From Anaerolineales bacterium (GTDB taxonomy: Bacteria > Chloroflexota > Anaerolineae > 4572-78 > J111): DNA of 64,000 nucleotides. The DNA is taken from contig JABTUW010000003.1 in the NCBI GenBank assembly GCA_015075185.1, positions 806,001 to 870,000 on the forward strand, read 5' to 3'. Under the pieces are notes generated by a model. It had not been told where the DNA came from, did not search any database, and saw only the letters and a program-made list of their open reading frames with translations. Position 1 is the first letter of the stretch, and every line of letters begins with the position of its first letter. This document shows positions 1-9,112 of this stretch, piece by piece. The translations under genes were made by a program, and so were the position numbers.

Positions 1-287
1 TTCGCCAAACAAGAAGGGACAGCCCGCTGAGTGAGGGTCAGCCCGGCGCTGGTAAACCGCCCGGCTGGTACATTGAGGACGGATCGCTGGCCGGTGTGGG
101 GATGGCAGCGGTGGCGGAACTGGTGAACCCAGCGCCCGCCGATGTGCCATGTCCCCATGTACTGCCAGCGTTCGCCGCTGCGTTCATCGAGCGCGTCCGG
201 CCCGCCGGGGAGCAAGTGCCAGGCTCGTTCCAGGTCTGGCTGGCCGGCTTTGAGAAACTTGTGTGGTTTTGATTGGTAAAGATACAT
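1..287 (-). CDS. hypothetical protein, C-terminal part cut by window edge
   Basis: A minus-strand frame is open from an ATG at 287 to the left edge (at least 95 codons, no stop). An AGGAG box lies 7 bases upstream of the ATG, which supports this start. The visible protein is rich in His, Arg, Trp and Pro (for example GTWHIGGRWVHQFRHR). I recognise no domain. A hairpin terminator separates it from the toxin-antitoxin-like genes upstream on the same strand, so it is probably transcribed separately. It is likely an accessory gene of the mobile element; the function is unknown. Confidence 0.55.
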   Translation of the reverse strand, partial: MYLYQSKPHKFLKAGQPDLERAWHLLPGGPDALDERSGERWQYMGTWHIGGRWVHQFRHRCHPHTGQRSVLNVPAGRFTSAGLTLTQRAVPSCLA

Positions 288-308
288 GTTGTGGCTCCTG
301 GAAAGAAA

Positions 309-339
309 TAAAAAAGCCCCTGAAAATTCAGAGGACTTT
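309..339 (-). terminator. intrinsic terminator of the leftward hicBA/antitoxin operon
   Basis: Read on the minus strand, the imperfect hairpin (arms CCTCTGA and TCAGGGG around AATTT) is followed by GCTTTTTTA. It lies about 30 bases after the stop of the 80-aa antitoxin-like gene and before the next leftward gene. Confidence 0.6.
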
Positions 340-367
340 GATCCCACCTGGAAAGTTGTGGTGGATT

Positions 368-610
368 TTATAGGGAGTCCGGGTCGAGATCCCTCGTCCG
401 TCCCGCTCGCCGTTCGGCCCGTGCTTCATCAGCCAGGCGAACCAACATATCAGGCGATTTGGCAAATAATTCGTCCCAGCGCCGTTCGGCGTCAGCCTCT
501 TCTAACACAGCCAGGATTTCCTGCCACACTGCCAGGTCCAGCACCACTTTTTCATTCCCCTTGGCGTCTACTACCACCTCAGCCGTTTTGACTAATTCGG
601 TTAAACGCAT
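368..610 (-). CDS. Phd/YefM-like small antitoxin candidate
   Basis: An 80-aa protein starting MRLTELVKTAEVVVDAKG and ending in RTRDLDPDSL. The short N-terminal beta-rich segment, the acidic middle (EEADAERRWDEL) and the basic tail resemble small standalone antitoxins of the Phd/YefM type common in cyanobacteria and Chloroflexota; that family call is from memory of such sequences, not a search. Its ATG overlaps the end of the hicA-like gene by about 10 bases, with a GAGCAGGGG box just upstream, so it is the third gene of a hicB-hicA operon. No separate toxin for it is visible here. It could instead be a third component of the HicAB module. Confidence 0.55.
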   Translation of the reverse strand: MRLTELVKTAEVVVDAKGNEKVVLDLAVWQEILAVLEEADAERRWDELFAKSPDMLVRLADEARAERRAGRTRDLDPDSL

Positions 611-848
611 CCCCTGCTCCTTTGCTCAAAAAATTTCTCATTTGATCGGCCCAAATTCTCTCGACTGATCCCCAATTGCCGGATAATCGCTCGTATTGTG
701 CCTGGCTTCAAATCCTTGTGACCCCAATTGTTAATCACCGTTTCCATATCGGTGGCCGGGTTGTACCACATTTGATGGCTCCTTTTCCGGCTCGTAGTTC
801 TCGACAGCCTAACTCCCTTAATCGCCGGGCCAGTTGTTGATACCTCAT
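601..848 (-). pseudogene. hicA: HicA-like mRNA interferase toxin, broken by a frameshift
   Basis: Starts at the ATG at 848 (MRYQQLARRLRELGCRELR) and continues after a frame change near 785-795 as SHQMWYNPATDMETVINN, then KDLKPGTIRAIIRQLGIS. Together these give the classic HicA double-stranded-RNA-binding-like fold: basic N-terminal helix, Gly-rich turn, catalytic-type SHxxWxNP motif and the C-terminal DLKxGTxRAIxRQLGI helix. Family members cleave mRNA and are neutralised by HicB. Adding one base inside the AAAAGG run near position 790 would restore one frame of about 82 residues. It lies directly downstream of hicB. It is either a true pseudogene or a sequencing deletion. Confidence 0.7.
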
Positions 849-1088
849 AGGCCACCAATAATTCAGCCGATTGACTGGGCCGGGCTGCCGCAAAGCTGGC
901 GGCGGTTGTTTGCCTAATTCAGCCCACCCCTCAAACAAAACTTCCAACGCCTCTTGAACATTATGCAAAATTTCCTCCGGGGTACTGCCTTCTGTAACCA
1001 GACCAGGAACATCAGGACTGGTTACGGTATAAACCTTGTCCGGGCCGGGATTTAGCTCTAATTCTAAGCGGATTTTGTACAATTCCAC
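849..1088 (-). CDS. hicB: HicB-like antitoxin
   Basis: GTG start at 1088 with GAGG 9 bases upstream. The N-terminal residues YTVTSPDVPGLVTEGSTPEE match the HicB degraded RNase-H fold (Y-x-V-x-x-P-D-x-P-G-x-x-T-x-G). A helix follows (LHNVQEALEVLFEGWAELG). As written, the frame has no stop before the HicA ATG at 848 and runs straight into it, giving an apparent HicB-HicA fusion. A stop in the adjacent frame overlaps the HicA start as ATGA, so one indel near the C-terminus is likely. HicB binds HicA and its own operator. About 80 residues is a normal length for this short subfamily. Confidence 0.72.
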
Positions 1089-1178
1089 AGCTCAATACCT
1101 CATTTCTTTCAAGTGAGTTTATAAAAACCGCCGCTGCTGTTAAGTGTAGCATAAAAGTCTGGCTTTTGAAAACGTAAA

Positions 1179-1210
1179 CTCCCTGGCGAACCGGGGAGCT
1201 TCTTTATTAT
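1179..1210 (+). terminator. hairpin with CGAA tetraloop and T-rich tail
   Basis: CTCCCTGG-CGAA-CCGGGGAG forms an 8-bp stem with a stable tetraloop, followed by CTTCTTTATT. It resembles the second hairpin at 11763, which ends in the same GGGAGCTTCTT. It sits between the divergent hicBA operon and the rightward phage genes, with no complete rightward gene before it in the window. Confidence 0.5.
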
Positions 1211-1226
1211 TTCCATCTGGAAAATC

Positions 1227-1535
1227 GTGGCTTTTCAGCCTTTTTTGTGGTTTGCTGGAAATTGGGTGAACTGCGCCCAAGACTCTTTCCGACAGGATTT
1301 GATTGTGCCGACCCTCAAAGATTGGCTCGTAACCGACTCCGATACGCCCCCACCCTTCCCCCTGGACGCCGAAGATGTCACCGTGGACCGGCGGCAGATG
1401 CGCTCGCTCCTGTCCAGCCAAATTGCCCCCGCCGCGCCGCAGGAGCTGACCTCGGGCCAGGTCGCCCGTGCCGTCCAGCGCAGTGTCAACAATCCCCGCC
1501 AGATTTACCAGCTCATCAAGCAGGGGTTCCCTTGA
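1227..1535 (+). CDS. small phage protein upstream of the tape measure region
   Basis: A 102-aa frame whose C-terminal 70 residues look like real protein (TVDRRQMRSLLSSQIAP then SGQVARAVQRSVNNPRQIYQ). Codon use matches the phage genes downstream. The start is uncertain: the annotated codon is a GTG without a clear ribosome site, and a frame change upstream is possible. Its TGA overlaps the next start as TGATG, suggesting translational coupling. By position just before a tape measure gene it could be a tail assembly chaperone or similar small tail protein, but nothing in the sequence proves this. Confidence 0.45.
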   Translation: MAFQPFLWFAGNWVNCAQDSFRQDLIVPTLKDWLVTDSDTPPPFPLDAEDVTVDRRQMRSLLSSQIAPAAPQELTSGQVARAVQRSVNNPRQIYQLIKQGFP

Positions 1536-2101
1536 TGCGTGTGACTAACGCGACAGGGATGAATCCGGAGACGGTGCGCGGCATTTATCAACGCGAGGAG
1601 GCGGTCCGCCCTGCAGCGCCAGGGATTGAGCTTCGCCGAGATCGCCCAGAAGCTGGGTGTCTCCGAGGCTGAGGCGCGGATGACCTTCGCCCGCGGCCAC
1701 GTCCTGAAGTACGGCGCGAACCCGGCGGTGCAGTACGGGCTGAAGGAGGGCCGGGCTTTTACTCCGGGGTCTTTGAGCAGCCCACCTTCAGCCACGACGC
1801 CAACCGCAACGCCCGACCCTGACCAAGATCCTGACTGACTTGCAGCAGGAGCTGGGGCCGAAGGGCTTCACCCTGGAAACGACCTTTGAAGCGGATGACG
1901 ATGGGCGGCCGGCACGTGATCAAGGTCAAGCGCGGCGCGGAAACCGTGGGCCAGCCCTTCCGGCTGACGGCCACCCCGAACGGCGTTCCCCTGATCAACA
2001 AGACCGGCAAGAGCGGCGGCGGCTACCGCCTGACCAATGAAGCGCAGGGCCAATCCGATGACCCAACGCCTGCACAAAGCGGTGCTGGAGATGGCTTCTA
2101 A
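1535..2101 (+). pseudogene. HTH-containing phage protein, frameshifted
   Basis: ATG at 1535 overlaps the preceding stop. Readable pieces in three frames, in order, are MRVTNATGMNPETVRGIYQR; LSFAEIAQKLGVSEAEARM (a helix-turn-helix-like segment); ILTDLQQELGPKGFTLETTF; and HVIKVKRGAETVGQPFRL. At least three single-base frame changes (near 1600, 1790-1830 and 1890) separate them. The pieces lie end to end without gaps, so I treat them as one gene of about 170-185 aa, but two genes are possible. No function is assigned. Confidence 0.4.
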
Positions 2102-4290
2102 CCACGACGCCAGGAAAGCATTTGACGCAGCCAAGGCGGCCAAACCGCAAGCCCCCGGCAATGACGATGATTATTGGGCCAATGCCCCCGACTGGATGGC
2201 CGAAGCGCCTCCAGACGATTACGACACGGGCGGCTTTAGCAGCTTCGGCAGCGACAACGAGCCGCCTCCCCCACCCCCGATGTGGGACGACGACGCTTCG
2301 GAGTACCTGAAGGGGTACGATGCGCCTTACCCAGCGAGATCGTCGCCGCGCAGGGTAACGCCCGCGGCCCGCGCAACGTGCTCGATATCCTCGACGGGCG
2401 GCAAGCGCGACCGGGACAACGCCCGAAATGGCGGCAGATCAACGCTGGCGACTTCACCGCCATGTCCTTCGCCGGCCAGTTCCGCGAGGAAAATTCCGAG
2501 GGCATCATCAAAGACCCCACGACCCGGCAATGGGCTTATCCCGAAGGCTTGGCTAACGGCTATTACCGTGAGGCCCAGGAGTACGACACTCCCACCCCTA
2601 ACCCCAACTGGGAGCCGCTGACACCCATTGTCAGCAAGGGGACAATCTACCCCCTCGAAGCCCGCAACTTCATCGCCGGCAACATCTACGGCCGGGAGTT
2701 TTCGCCCGGCGGCGTGGAGATTGAGTACCAGTGGGGCAGCCAGAAAGGGATGGGCAAGCAGGTCAAGCGCGACGAGCTATCCCTGACCCGCAAATACTGG
2801 CAGGCCGGCCCGGCCCTCGGCGTGGCCTATCCCGAAGTCCCGCAGCACATCATCGGCCAGCGGGCCACCCGGCCGGAGACGGCCCACATCGCCAAAGCCT
2901 TTATCCTCGACCGGGGCGGGATCATCCCCGAAGGCCAGATGTGGAAAGATACCAGCTACGCCCCTGGGTCTTTGGTTCGTTCGAGCAGAATCCGGAGAAA
3001 TTTGAACTCCGCTTCGACCCCAATTATTCGGACGAGGAAGTGCTGAAGGCGGCCAAGCTCCTGGGTTCTGACGGCAAATTCAAGCCGCGCCTGCTCAAGC
3101 AGGGCGACAGCAAAGTAGCCTCCCCCAACGGCTTCAAGAAGGACATGCTCGGCAACAACGAGGCCGGCGTGATCAACGACTACGAGATCGTCGAGACGTT
3201 GAACGAGCAGGGCGAACCTGATGAAAGCCTTGCGCCTGAAAGGGTATTTTGGCAACCGGCCCAACGTCATCTCGGCGATGAAGCTGGAGGGCTGGAAGAA
3301 CCTGGCTCAAGACAAGAACATGCGGCGGGACATGGGCCTGGATTACGACCTGATTATGAACAAGCCCTCGGATGCAGTCGTCGCCAATATCTCGATGCTC
3401 AACGCCTTGCCGCGCGATGAATTTGAAGGGCTATGGCGTGAGGTCCACGGCGACAAATCTGCACCCACCCGCACCGGCTCAATGGAAGATGTCGAGAATC
3501 TGGCGAGAGTATGGCAGCTCTACCAGGAGCGCAACCGCCGGACTGAGATCATCCCCGGCCGTGTTTTCGATGCCGACACCAGGGATAGATATTTGGAGGC
3601 CGGGATCATCAAGGCAAGGTCGAGGAAGTGCCGCCGCTCTTTGAGGGCGCGGAGACGATGTATAAGGCCGATCTGGTGGCCACCGGCTACATGGCCCCGG
3701 TCCGGCCCAAGTACATCACCGATGTGACCAAGCTGGGCCGCGGCAATCTCTCCAACGAAATCCTGCGCTCGGTCGAGTTCAATTACCCGGGCCTGGGAGA
3801 GCATTTGCGCGACCTCGGTTACGAGGGCCGGGACATTTATAACACCCTCTTTGAGATGCACCAGCTCAATACCAAGCCCGGTTGGAATGAACACGGCTCG
3901 CCGGTGGTGGACCTGCTCGGCGATCTGACCGGCAATAAGGACATTCGCGCCGGCATCGAGACCCTTTACCAGCAGCGCCTGGCCGAAATCCTGCCGGCCT
4001 CGATGCAGGGGGTTGATGAGAAGGACTACGATCCCGAGCAGCAAAAGCCTATAAAAAGTTCCAGGGCGACGCCAGCGCCCAGGCGATCCGCGGCTATTAC
4101 GCCGATGCCCTCGGCGCCGAGTCGTTCATCTTCAAGATGGGCCAAAGGGAAGCGGCCTATATGGTCAACCCCGGCCTGGTCGAACGCTCGGCTTCACCGA
4201 CGAGGAAACCAACGAGCACATGAGCAAGCTGCGCAGCGAGGGCGATTTCCAGCTTCAGGCGGTGTGGACGGCGGTCCAGTCCGGCAATGA
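2058..4290 (+). pseudogene. large phage virion protein, N-terminal part of the tape-measure block, frameshifted
   Basis: A coherent protein reads from MTQRLHKAVLEMASNHDARK at 2058 through several frames to about 4290. Readable blocks include DDYWANAPDWMAEAPPDDYD and a proline run (about 2090-2330), QGNARGPRNVLDILDGRQ (2330-3000), KFELRFDPNYSDEEVLKAAK (3000-3225), KALRLKGYFGNRPNVISAMK (3221-3630) and MYKADLVATGYMAPVRPKYI (3657-4050). Frame changes fall near 2330, 3000, 3215, 3640, 4050 and 4190. There are no plausible ribosome sites between blocks, so this is probably one gene and may be continuous with the tape measure region downstream. I recognise no family. Confidence 0.45.
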
Positions 4291-5761
4291 GGGCCGGATC
4301 AGGGCCTGACAAGTGGCTGGGCAAACGGATGAAGGACGTGATCAAAAACCAGGAGGCGCTGCTCTCAACCCCAGCGCGCAAGCGCTGGTTTGGGACCTCC
4401 GACAGTTCGATCCAGACCCACGTCCATGCCTCGGACTATGCCCTGCCGCGCAACAGATGGCCATGGGCTGGGAGGACATTTTCAAGCTGACCGGGCTGAA
4501 GCGGACCAAGGCCAACCGGGCTTATCTCAATAAACTGTCCCGCGCCGGCAACCTGCCCTTTAGCGGCCTGCGCAACCCGGCCTCCGACCCCATCGCCCAA
4601 ACCGGGGCGATCCTGAATATGGTCACGCCGGACATTTTGAAAGCCGCCAGCCTCGACATCCCCACCACCAGCCACCCGGTCCTGTTCCACCCGCACCAGG
4701 TCCAGCGCCAGGGCGGTGACAACGACTCGGACATGAGCCAGGTCTACATGGTCATGCAAAAGATGGCCGGCGAGCTGGTCAACGGCTTCGGCTGAGCCGA
4801 CCGATCCCAACGAAATCACCAAAGGCGCCCAGGCTCACGCGCCGGCGAGTACGGCGATGCGATCAAGAAGCTGAATGTGACCGAGGAAGCCCAGCGCAAC
4901 CTGCTTGGCTTCGACCCGAACGCGGATAAGCCGAGCCTGGACGGTAAACGGCCCAGCCAACCAGTGGATGAACGACAGCCTGGAGGAGCTTACAAGCTCA
5001 ACGCCCGCCAGATCGGCCAGGCATACAACCTGCCAATCCGCGTCGGGATCAACATACCGACAATCCGGAGGCTAAAAGCTGGTCAGCCAGTACGGCGGCT
5101 GGATGTATCAGAACCCGCTCGATAAGAACAACTACGAACCCGGCTCACCGGAAGATGACCTGTTTCACTTCTTACCAGCTTCATAACGCCTTCACCGGCT
5201 CGTTCGCGCCGTCCAAGCGGCAGGAGGGCGGGCGCGGCATTTATTACAGCTACCGCAAGAACCAGGGCTTTGACAACCTGGCCCAATACGGCGCAGCCAG
5301 CCTGCTGGCGATCCTCAAACGGCTGACCGAAAGCCGGCAGGGAGTCAGGCTCAGATGACGCTGAACCAGATGGCCGCCTTGATGACCAGCTCGACCGGCA
5401 GCCTGGGCGGTGCGGTGGATTCTATCGCCAACAAGTGGAACCTGCCCAATGGGAGCAGCTCGAAAGCCGGGCGATCCAGAACCTGACCGTCAGCGATACC
5501 CAGCGCAAGACACTCGAACGCTTCGCCAGCGGCGACAGTCCGATGGCCCAAATGATGCGCGGTTACGCGGTCCGCAACGCCATCAAGGGCGCGCTACCGC
5601 ATCCAGCGCAAATTGCAGGAGGACCTGCTTGACCCGGCCCGCCGCGACGAGGCCCCTGACCGGCAAATTCAAGGGCGACCTGCGCGAGTACGTCAACGTG
5701 CTGCAAACACGATGTTCAACCGAGGCCGTGGCGTTAGCTCGGACCGAGTTCAAGCAGGATT
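4291..5761 (+). pseudogene. continuation of the phage virion/tape-measure gene, heavily frameshifted
   Basis: Readable blocks continue without a gene boundary: GWEDIFKLTGLKRTKANRAY and VMQKMAGELVNGFG (4450-4795); AIKKLNVTEEAQRNLLGFDP (about 4860-4930); SQYGGWMYQNPLDKNNYEPG (about 5085-5145); YYSYRKNQGFDNLAQYGAAS (5240-5310); MTLNQMAALMTSSTGSLGGA (5355-5410); and LESRAIQNLTVSDTQRKTLE (5450-5520). Each frame change is a one-base shift, and the encoded composition (Gln, Asn, Ala, Leu rich helices) fits a tape-measure-like rod. This 1.5 kb has the densest frame changes of the window. Confidence 0.4.
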
Positions 5762-8700
5762 ATGAAACCTTCCTCAAAGCCCTGGAGCTTGATCCGCAGA
5801 ACAACAATTTCTTTTCCTGCTCGAACCGGGCAGCAAAAAAAGCAAGCCGGGGAGTTCTACCGCTGGTCAGAGGCAAAGCAGCAGAATTTTACAAGATGGC
5901 CGGGCGGCTGTTGCAGAAGCACGTCACCGGCCAGGGCCGCGATGAGGCCGGGCGCTGGCGCAGCCTCGATCCGGACGTGCCGCGCAATAACGCCATGTTC
6001 AAGGACTGGTACAAGGATTACGACCGCATCCGTGACGCGATGGCGGTCAACGCCAGGGAACGTGGCGAGGACGAGATCGAGAGCTTTGTCCGACCGGCTG
6101 GACGAGCTGGCCAAGAGCAGCGTGACCGGGGAGCGCGTCCGTGAAAAGCACACCCGCAAAAAGAAGCTGCTCGGCGGCCTGAGCCGGCTCTTCGACCAAT
6201 ACAAGGAGGCCAGCGGCTTAAATGGTTCCAGCCAGATCGGCGCGGATTTCGAGGCGTTTGTGGCCGGGCGCAAACCCTACACGGCTCAGGAAGAAGAAAT
6301 GTTCCGCCAGGCCGAGCTGGGCCACCAGGAAGCGGCTGCTCTCCGCGAACAGCGCCGCCGGCGTGAGGGCTACGAGGAACCGATGTACTTCGCCGAAGGC
6401 GGGGTGCTGGACCGGGCCACCCGGCTGGGTAAGACCCAAAATGGGCGCGATATCGTCGCCGGTGAGGCCGGGCGCGAGTACGTCGTCCCTGAAGGCAAGA
6501 CCCGCGATCTTGGCAGCGGGCTGAAGGTGTTCGACACCGACGAACTAGGGCGAGGCGCACCTTCCGGAGCGACCGAACTCGCCAAAGGCGGTATCATTGA
6601 CTACCAGGCTTACGCTAATGCCCCTACCAACGATTTCAAGAACGCTTTGCTCCAGGTAGCCCAGGAACTGACCAATGGGAGCTTCGCCGGCAGCCTGGAC
6701 GACGCTAAAGCCATTGTAGGCAAGGCCATCGAGGCCGACATCCAGAAGATGATGGCCAACCCGCCCAAAAACGGTGGCAAGGGGTTGTACGCGACTGACA
6801 TCAGCGGCCGGGCGACCGACAAGATGAGCCAGGCGCTGGGACCCAACCCGACGACCGCTGATCGAGCGGCCTGGGATGCTTACCTGAGTAACTACGGCCT
6901 CTCGGCTGATTTCCAACCGCTGACGGTGCGCTCCGGCGGCGTGGATGCCGCCACCCGCCAGGCCCTGGCCGCCAGCGGGACCAGTCTGGCCGATTTCCTG
7001 AAAGGGATCAACGCCCAGGTCCAGGGTAAGGCTTTTTCACACGCCAACTACGGCCACGTCTACGACGCCATTCCCGGCTGGTCCAGCCACTGGAACGGCA
7101 ACCGGCCCGGGGCGACGATCAACGCCTCGCCCCTCTCGGCGACCGGCGCGGCCACATTAGCCAGGCTGGTGGGTGCAGGCGCAGGTACGCCCCCTCCTGG
7201 GCCGGTAGGCCCGACGACGCCCGTAGACCCGAACGACCCGCAGGAAGCCGTTCCGCCTGGAAATTTGAACGAGGTCGTGACCGTGCCAAAACTGACGCCC
7301 CACCTGATGGGCGAGTACCGCCAGGTCTTTGCTCAGCTCGGCCAGCTTCGGGGGATGAACGTCAACGACACCAATAAGGAGCAGCTCGCCCAGCTCAAGC
7401 TGGCCGGGGCGCGCGGCGCGGACGTGTTCAAGATTGCCCAACGCTCCAAGTCGCTCTTGTACCAGGCGCAGCTTCAGCAGCTCAGCCAGCTCGGCATCAA
7501 CCCGGCCCAACAGAGCGAGTACACCCGGCTGATTCAGACCTACGGCAACAGCGACCCCGATTTGATTGATAATACGCGCGGCTTCACCGACCAGGAGAAG
7601 GCCGACCTGATCAAGAATATCTACAACCGCAACGCCGGCGACAAGACCGCGATCCAGGCCGAAAAGTATCTCTTTGGTCGGATGGAGGAGCTGCACCGCA
7701 ACGTCCGCGAGCGCGGCCTGTCTCTGACCGACACTCAGCTCAAACAGTACGACCGGCTCGGCCTGGGCTATAAGGGCCTCGATCCGGAGCAGCTCCAACT
7801 TGCCGGCGAGTTCGACGACTGGTTCAACGGCGAGTTTCTCTCACTCAGGGAGCGCGTCCCGCTGCACAACCAGAAGGGCGAACCGACTTACCTCGGCGGG
7901 ATGCACCCCAACTTTGACCCGGCCTTTATCAGCCAGGTCTTGCCGCAGGCCCACGCTGCCCGGCTCAAGTACGAATCGAGCGAGATCTTCAAGGGCCTCA
8001 CGCCTGACCGGGTGAAGGGGCTAAAACCCAGTCTGGCCGAGGTGCTGGAGAAAGCCGAAAGGGTCCCCTTCGCCCAGGAGCAGTTCGCAGGGCAGACGCG
8101 CCAGGAAAAAGAAGCCGCTCGGATGGGCCAGATCAACCGCCGGCTGGCCGACATCCGGGAGTGGCGCCAGGCCGGATTGTCCGGCCAGGCTGACGCCTTC
8201 GGCCGCGGCATGCAGCCGTTTAACGACGCCGCCGATGTCAGTTTCCTCTCCAGCCAGCGCCAGGCCGCTTACGAGGCGGCGGTGCCGCTTAAGCAGCAAT
8301 TCGATGCCGCCCAGGCCCGGGGCGACCTGGGAACGGCGCAGCGCCTGTGGGACCAGATTGAACCCCTCAACACCCAGATCGGCGAATTAAAAGACCAGAT
8401 CGGCATCCTGACCCCGCACATCAAGGAGCACGTGGACACGCTCGGCGAGCAGACCGTGGCGATCCGCGACGAGCTGAAGGAGCGCAAGCAGACCTACAGC
8501 GCCCTGTCTGCCCAGCACGATGAACTGGTGAAGGAGCGCGAGGGCTTGCTGGGTCCAAACCGGACCAGGAAGGACCAGGAAATCGCCGCGGTCAAAGGCG
8601 AGATGGACACGGTTCACGCCGAGATCAAGAGCCAGGCCAAGGAGCTGGGCCGGCTCTCATTTGAAAAAAAGACCTTAACCGACCTGATCCACGAACCGCA

Positions 8701-9112
8701 GGGCCGGGCCATTACCGGCATGGGCAAGCGGCCCGAAACTTACGGCCAGCAGGCATGGAACGAACTCAAATCCGGCTATGCCCCGCAGCGCCTGTTCTGG
8801 GAATTTCAAAATATCCAGCAGATGCAGTACATGGCTTTTATGCCCATGCTCCAGATGCGCCAGCAATACCTCGGCCAGCAGGCGGCGATGGGCCAGGCGA
8901 ACTATGCCCTCGGCGCAGGAACGATGCCGCAAAGTGTACTTCAGGCGATGGCCGCGCAGGCCAACATGAGCCGGGCCTCGTCCGCGTTTGGGCAGGGCGT
9001 GGATAACTCCATCGCCATGAGTGCCTGGAAGGGCCTGACCGGCTTCCTGGGCCGCAATGAGGGTGCGGCGCGTTGCTCAGCTCGCTTTGATTTGACTCGA
9101 CCTCCGCCCTGA
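5762..9112 (+). CDS. phage tape measure protein, central part
   Basis: Longest uninterrupted phage frame (1116 codons; the first ~110 are probably in the wrong frame, with real protein from about LDELAKSSVTGERVREKH near 6095). Residues around 6385-6500 read MYFAEGGVLDRATRLGKTQN and then AGEAGREYVVPEGK, the Gly-Gly...GE-G-REYVVPE signature seen in many siphophage tape measure proteins. Long helical, Gln/Leu-rich segments follow (QLGQLRGMNVNDTNKEQLAQ; coiled coil IGELKDQIGILTPHIKEHVD around 8370-8450). Met/Gln-rich MQYMAFMPMLQMRQQYLGQQ near 8825 and ANYALGAGTMPQ precede a likely hydrophobic region. Tape measure proteins set tail length and line the tail tube. The 3' end shifts frame near 9060. 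Confidence 0.6.
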   Translation: MKPSSKPWSLIRRTTISFPARTGQQKKQAGEFYRWSEAKQQNFTRWPGGCCRSTSPARAAMRPGAGAASIRTCRAITPCSRTGTRITTASVTRWRSTPGNVARTRSRALSDRLDELAKSSVTGERVREKHTRKKKLLGGLSRLFDQYKEASGLNGSSQIGADFEAFVAGRKPYTAQEEEMFRQAELGHQEAAALREQRRRREGYEEPMYFAEGGVLDRATRLGKTQNGRDIVAGEAGREYVVPEGKTRDLGSGLKVFDTDELGRGAPSGATELAKGGIIDYQAYANAPTNDFKNALLQVAQELTNGSFAGSLDDAKAIVGKAIEADIQKMMANPPKNGGKGLYATDISGRATDKMSQALGPNPTTADRAAWDAYLSNYGLSADFQPLTVRSGGVDAATRQALAASGTSLADFLKGINAQVQGKAFSHANYGHVYDAIPGWSSHWNGNRPGATINASPLSATGAATLARLVGAGAGTPPPGPVGPTTPVDPNDPQEAVPPGNLNEVVTVPKLTPHLMGEYRQVFAQLGQLRGMNVNDTNKEQLAQLKLAGARGADVFKIAQRSKSLLYQAQLQQLSQLGINPAQQSEYTRLIQTYGNSDPDLIDNTRGFTDQEKADLIKNIYNRNAGDKTAIQAEKYLFGRMEELHRNVRERGLSLTDTQLKQYDRLGLGYKGLDPEQLQLAGEFDDWFNGEFLSLRERVPLHNQKGEPTYLGGMHPNFDPAFISQVLPQAHAARLKYESSEIFKGLTPDRVKGLKPSLAEVLEKAERVPFAQEQFAGQTRQEKEAARMGQINRRLADIREWRQAGLSGQADAFGRGMQPFNDAADVSFLSSQRQAAYEAAVPLKQQFDAAQARGDLGTAQRLWDQIEPLNTQIGELKDQIGILTPHIKEHVDTLGEQTVAIRDELKERKQTYSALSAQHDELVKEREGLLGPNRTRKDQEIAAVKGEMDTVHAEIKSQAKELGRLSFEKKTLTDLIHEPQGRAITGMGKRPETYGQQAWNELKSGYAPQRLFWEFQNIQQMQYMAFMPMLQMRQQYLGQQAAMGQANYALGAGTMPQSVLQAMAAQANMSRASSAFGQGVDNSIAMSAWKGLTGFLGRNEGAARCSARFDLTRPPP

